Source: Streptomyces sp. CBMA123
GTDB taxonomy: Bacteria; Actinomycetota; Actinomycetes; Streptomycetales; Streptomycetaceae
Reading direction: 5' to 3'
Assembly (NCBI RefSeq): GCF_014596465.1
Contig: NZ_MECK01000630.1
Coordinates: 1-32,587 of the forward strand
Length of the DNA: 32,587 nt
Shown here: piece by piece, positions 30,526 to 32,587 of the stretch
Position numbering within the stretch: position 1 is the stretch's first letter
Layout of the letters: the number at the start of each line of letters is the position of its first letter
The notes under the pieces: generated by a model
What the model was told of the DNA's origin: nothing
Database searches by the model: none
What the model saw: only the letters and a program-made list of their open reading frames with translations
Made by a program: the position numbers and the translations under genes

Positions 30526-30695
30526 CGCCAGAAGAGGCGAGACGGTGGAGCCCGGTACGGATCAGGCCATATCCTCCGATTGCGCACCTCGCGGTGGCGC
30601 CCGAAGGGGCCCTTCCCCGGATGCCACCGCCAGGACCCGGCCCTGAAAGGGCCGGCTCGCGGCAGCGGCGCTTCCGCGACTCCATACCCTACGCG

Positions 30696-31580
30696 ATGGG
30701 CATTGTCACCGTGGCCACCACCCCCCAGTCCTCCCTTCACGATCTTGACGCATCCGTCGGCGAGGACGGCATCGAGGACGACACCGGCGACGACGCGGTG
30801 CGCCGCGCGGCCGGCGTCGGGGAGAGCAGCCGGGCCAGCCGGCACTGGTGGGACCGCAACGCCGACGAGTACCAGGACGAGCACGGCGAGTTCCTCGGCG
30901 ACGACCGCTTCACCTGGTGCCCCGAGGGCCTGGACGAGGCCGACGCCCGCCTCCTCGGCTCCGTCGAGGGCAAGGACGTGCTGGAGATCGGCGCCGGCGC
31001 CGCCCAGTGCTCCCGCTGGCTCGCCGCCCGCGGCGCCCGCCCCGTCGCCCTCGACATCTCCTACCGCCAGCTCCAGCACTCCCGCCGGATCGACCTCGGC
31101 CGGGGCGTCGAGCCCGTCGCCGTCGTCCAGGCCGACGCCGCCGTGCTGCCCTTCGCCGACGCCTCCTTCGACCTCGCCTGCTCCGCCTACGGCGCCGTCC
31201 CGTTCAGCGCCGACACCGAGCGGCTGATGCGCGAGGTGCACCGGGTGCTGCGGCCCGGCGGGCGCTGGGTGTTCTCGGTCACCCACCCGATCCGCTGGGC
31301 CTTCCCCGACGAGCCCGGCGTCGAGGGCCTCACCGCGGTCTCGTCCTACTTCGACCGCACCCCGTACGTCGAGCAGGACGAGAACGGCGCCGCCACCTAC
31401 GTCGAGCACCACCGCACCCTGGGCGACCGGGTCCGCGAACTCGTCGCCGCCGGCTTCCGCCTGGTCGACCTGGTCGAGCCCGAGTGGCCGGCCGGGCTGG
31501 AGCAGGAGTGGGGCGGCTGGTCCCCGCTGCGCGGGCGGCTGATCCCCGGCACGGCGATCTTCGTCACCGAGCGGGGCTGA
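30696..31580 (+). CDS. Class I SAM-dependent methyltransferase
   Basis: The 294-residue protein has an acidic N-terminal extension, then a Rossmann-type methyltransferase domain. Motif I is VLEIGAGAAQCSRWLA (95-110), the acidic strand end is ALDIS, motif IV lies at DLACSAYGAVPF, and VLRPGGRWVFSVTHPIRW is the next strand. It resembles the UbiE/type 11 group; the substrate is unknown. ATG 30696 has TACCCT (30685-30690) 5 nt upstream and no ribosome site, so a leaderless start is possible. It is divergent from rpsA and lies 4 bp before hrpB. Confidence 0.88.
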   Translation: MGIVTVATTPQSSLHDLDASVGEDGIEDDTGDDAVRRAAGVGESSRASRHWWDRNADEYQDEHGEFLGDDRFTWCPEGLDEADARLLGSVEGKDVLEIGAGAAQCSRWLAARGARPVALDISYRQLQHSRRIDLGRGVEPVAVVQADAAVLPFADASFDLACSAYGAVPFSADTERLMREVHRVLRPGGRWVFSVTHPIRWAFPDEPGVEGLTAVSSYFDRTPYVEQDENGAATYVEHHRTLGDRVRELVAAGFRLVDLVEPEWPAGLEQEWGGWSPLRGRLIPGTAIFVTERG

Positions 31581-31584
31581 TCGC

Positions 31585-32587
31585 TTGAACCCCGCGTGGC
31601 GCTCATTGCCGGTCCGCAGTGCCCTGCCCGCCCTGCACGAGGAGCTGGACGGGCACGGCACCGCCGTGCTCGCCGCCCCGCCCGGTACCGGCAAGACCAC
31701 GCTGGTGCCGCTCGCCCTGGCGGGACTGCTCTCCGACGGCCGGCCCGTACGCCGGGTGCTGGTCGCCGAACCGCGCCGGCTCGCCGTCCGGGCCGCCGCC
31801 CGGCGGATGGCCTGGCTGCTCGGCGAGGCCGTCGGCGGGCGGGTCGGCTACACCGTGCGCGGGGACCGCAAGGTCGGGCCTTCGACCGTCGTCGAGGTGG
31901 TCACCACCGGCGTGCTGCTGCAACGGCTGCAGCGCGACCAGGAGTTGCCCGGGGCGGACGTCGTCGTCCTGGACGAATGCCACGAACGGCACCTGGACGC
32001 CGACACCGCCCTCGCCTTCCTCCTCGACGTCCGGGCGGCACTGCGGCCCGAACTGCGGCTGGTCTGCGCCTCCGCCACCTCCGACACCGCGGCCTGGGCC
32101 GAACTCCTCGGCGGCGCACCCGTGGTGGAGGCCCACGGGGTGTCCCACGCGGTGGACGTGGTCTGGGCACCACCGCCGCGCGCCGTCCGGCCCGCGCACG
32201 GGACCCGGGTCGACCGGGCGCTGCTCGACCACGTCGCGGCCGTCGTACGACGGGCGTTGGGCGAGCAGGACGGGGACGTGCTCTGCTTCCTGCCCGGCGT
32301 CGGCGAAATCTCCCGCGTGGCCGGGCAGTTGAACGGCGTTCCCGCCGAAGTCCTGCAACTCCACGGCCGCGCCCCGCAGTCCGTCCAGGACGCCGCCCTC
32401 ACGCCGTCCGCTGCGCGGCGGGTCGTCCTCGCCACCGCCGTCGCCGAGTCCTCCCTCACCGTCCCCGGCGTACGGATCGTCGTCGACGCCGGGCTCGCCC
32501 GCGAGCCACGCACCGACCACGCCCGCGGCCTCGCCGGGCTGGTCACCGTCCGCGCCTCGCTCGCCGCCGCCCGCCAGCGCGCGGGCC
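31585..32587 (+). CDS. hrpB: ATP-dependent helicase HrpB, N-terminal part
   Basis: The 334 visible codons run off the window edge. They contain Walker A in LAAPPGTGKTTLVPLAL (29-45), EPRRLAV (motif Ia), the DECH box (130-133), SATSD (motif III) and, later, LATAVAESSLTVPGVRIVVD (motif V-like), which are typical of the HrpB branch of DEAH helicases. HrpB is normally about 800 residues and its cellular role is poorly known. TTG 31585 is the likely start, with TTG 31606 as an alternative; no ribosome site is clear. It begins 4 bp after the methyltransferase stop, so the two are co-transcribed and possibly coupled. Confidence 0.9.
   Translation, partial: MNPAWRSLPVRSALPALHEELDGHGTAVLAAPPGTGKTTLVPLALAGLLSDGRPVRRVLVAEPRRLAVRAAARRMAWLLGEAVGGRVGYTVRGDRKVGPSTVVEVVTTGVLLQRLQRDQELPGADVVVLDECHERHLDADTALAFLLDVRAALRPELRLVCASATSDTAAWAELLGGAPVVEAHGVSHAVDVVWAPPPRAVRPAHGTRVDRALLDHVAAVVRRALGEQDGDVLCFLPGVGEISRVAGQLNGVPAEVLQLHGRAPQSVQDAALTPSAARRVVLATAVAESSLTVPGVRIVVDAGLAREPRTDHARGLAGLVTVRASLAAARQRAG

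Overview
The window is very GC-rich with near-universal G/C at third codon positions, and carries genes typical of the order: treY/treZ, a SoxR with a small target set, DUF397, DUF5753 and DUF6879 proteins, DUF5302, and an rpsA-coaE neighbourhood. Together these point to a chromosomal segment of a streptomycete (Streptomyces, Kitasatospora or a close relative). No rRNA, tRNA, CRISPR array, insertion sequence or prophage was recognised.

Layout. 1-3080: the end of treY and complete treZ (trehalose from maltodextrins). 3165-5533: a two-gene split transketolase divergent from soxR, with a SoxR-type operator between them. 5577-8242: an APH-fold kinase, a GNAT acetyltransferase with a formylglycine-enzyme-like protein, and an SRPBCC protein. 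8245-10158: TetR regulator, short-chain dehydrogenase and tautomerase, probably one regulon. 10159-16535: a decaying zone with remnants of WhiJ-type regulatory gene sets (a DUF5753 protein without a full HTH, three DUF397 copies of which one is intact, one broken and one intact DUF6879), two small membrane proteins, an SDR/MmyB-type regulator pair and an APH gene lacking its middle. 16665-23463: DUF5302, an NmrA-like protein, a membrane-anchored esterase, a lipoprotein, a secreted HNH-like protein, and a LysR regulator divergent from a CTP-synthase-C-terminus-like protein. 23488-26321: GNAT, a histidine-kinase remnant, coaE, and a metallo-beta-lactamase-fold protein divergent from MarR with a clear operator. 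26332-32587: an MMPL exporter, rpsA with a strong promoter, a methyltransferase and the start of hrpB.

Two observations stand out. First, six short tandem-repeat arrays (unit lengths 10/11, 19, 30, 19, 26 and 28 bp) sit at the 3' ends of six different genes and contain, or contain a copy of, the stop-codon segment of that gene; none was noticed upstream of a start codon. Second, SoxR is divergent from a split transketolase, and a site matching the enteric SoxR box at 14 of 18 positions lies in the 19-bp spacer of the transketolase promoter. This suggests direct redox control of pentose-phosphate carbon flow.

Twelve genes have a possible -10 element only 5-8 nt before the start codon, consistent with widespread leaderless transcription. 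All functional calls come from reading motifs and context; no database search was possible.
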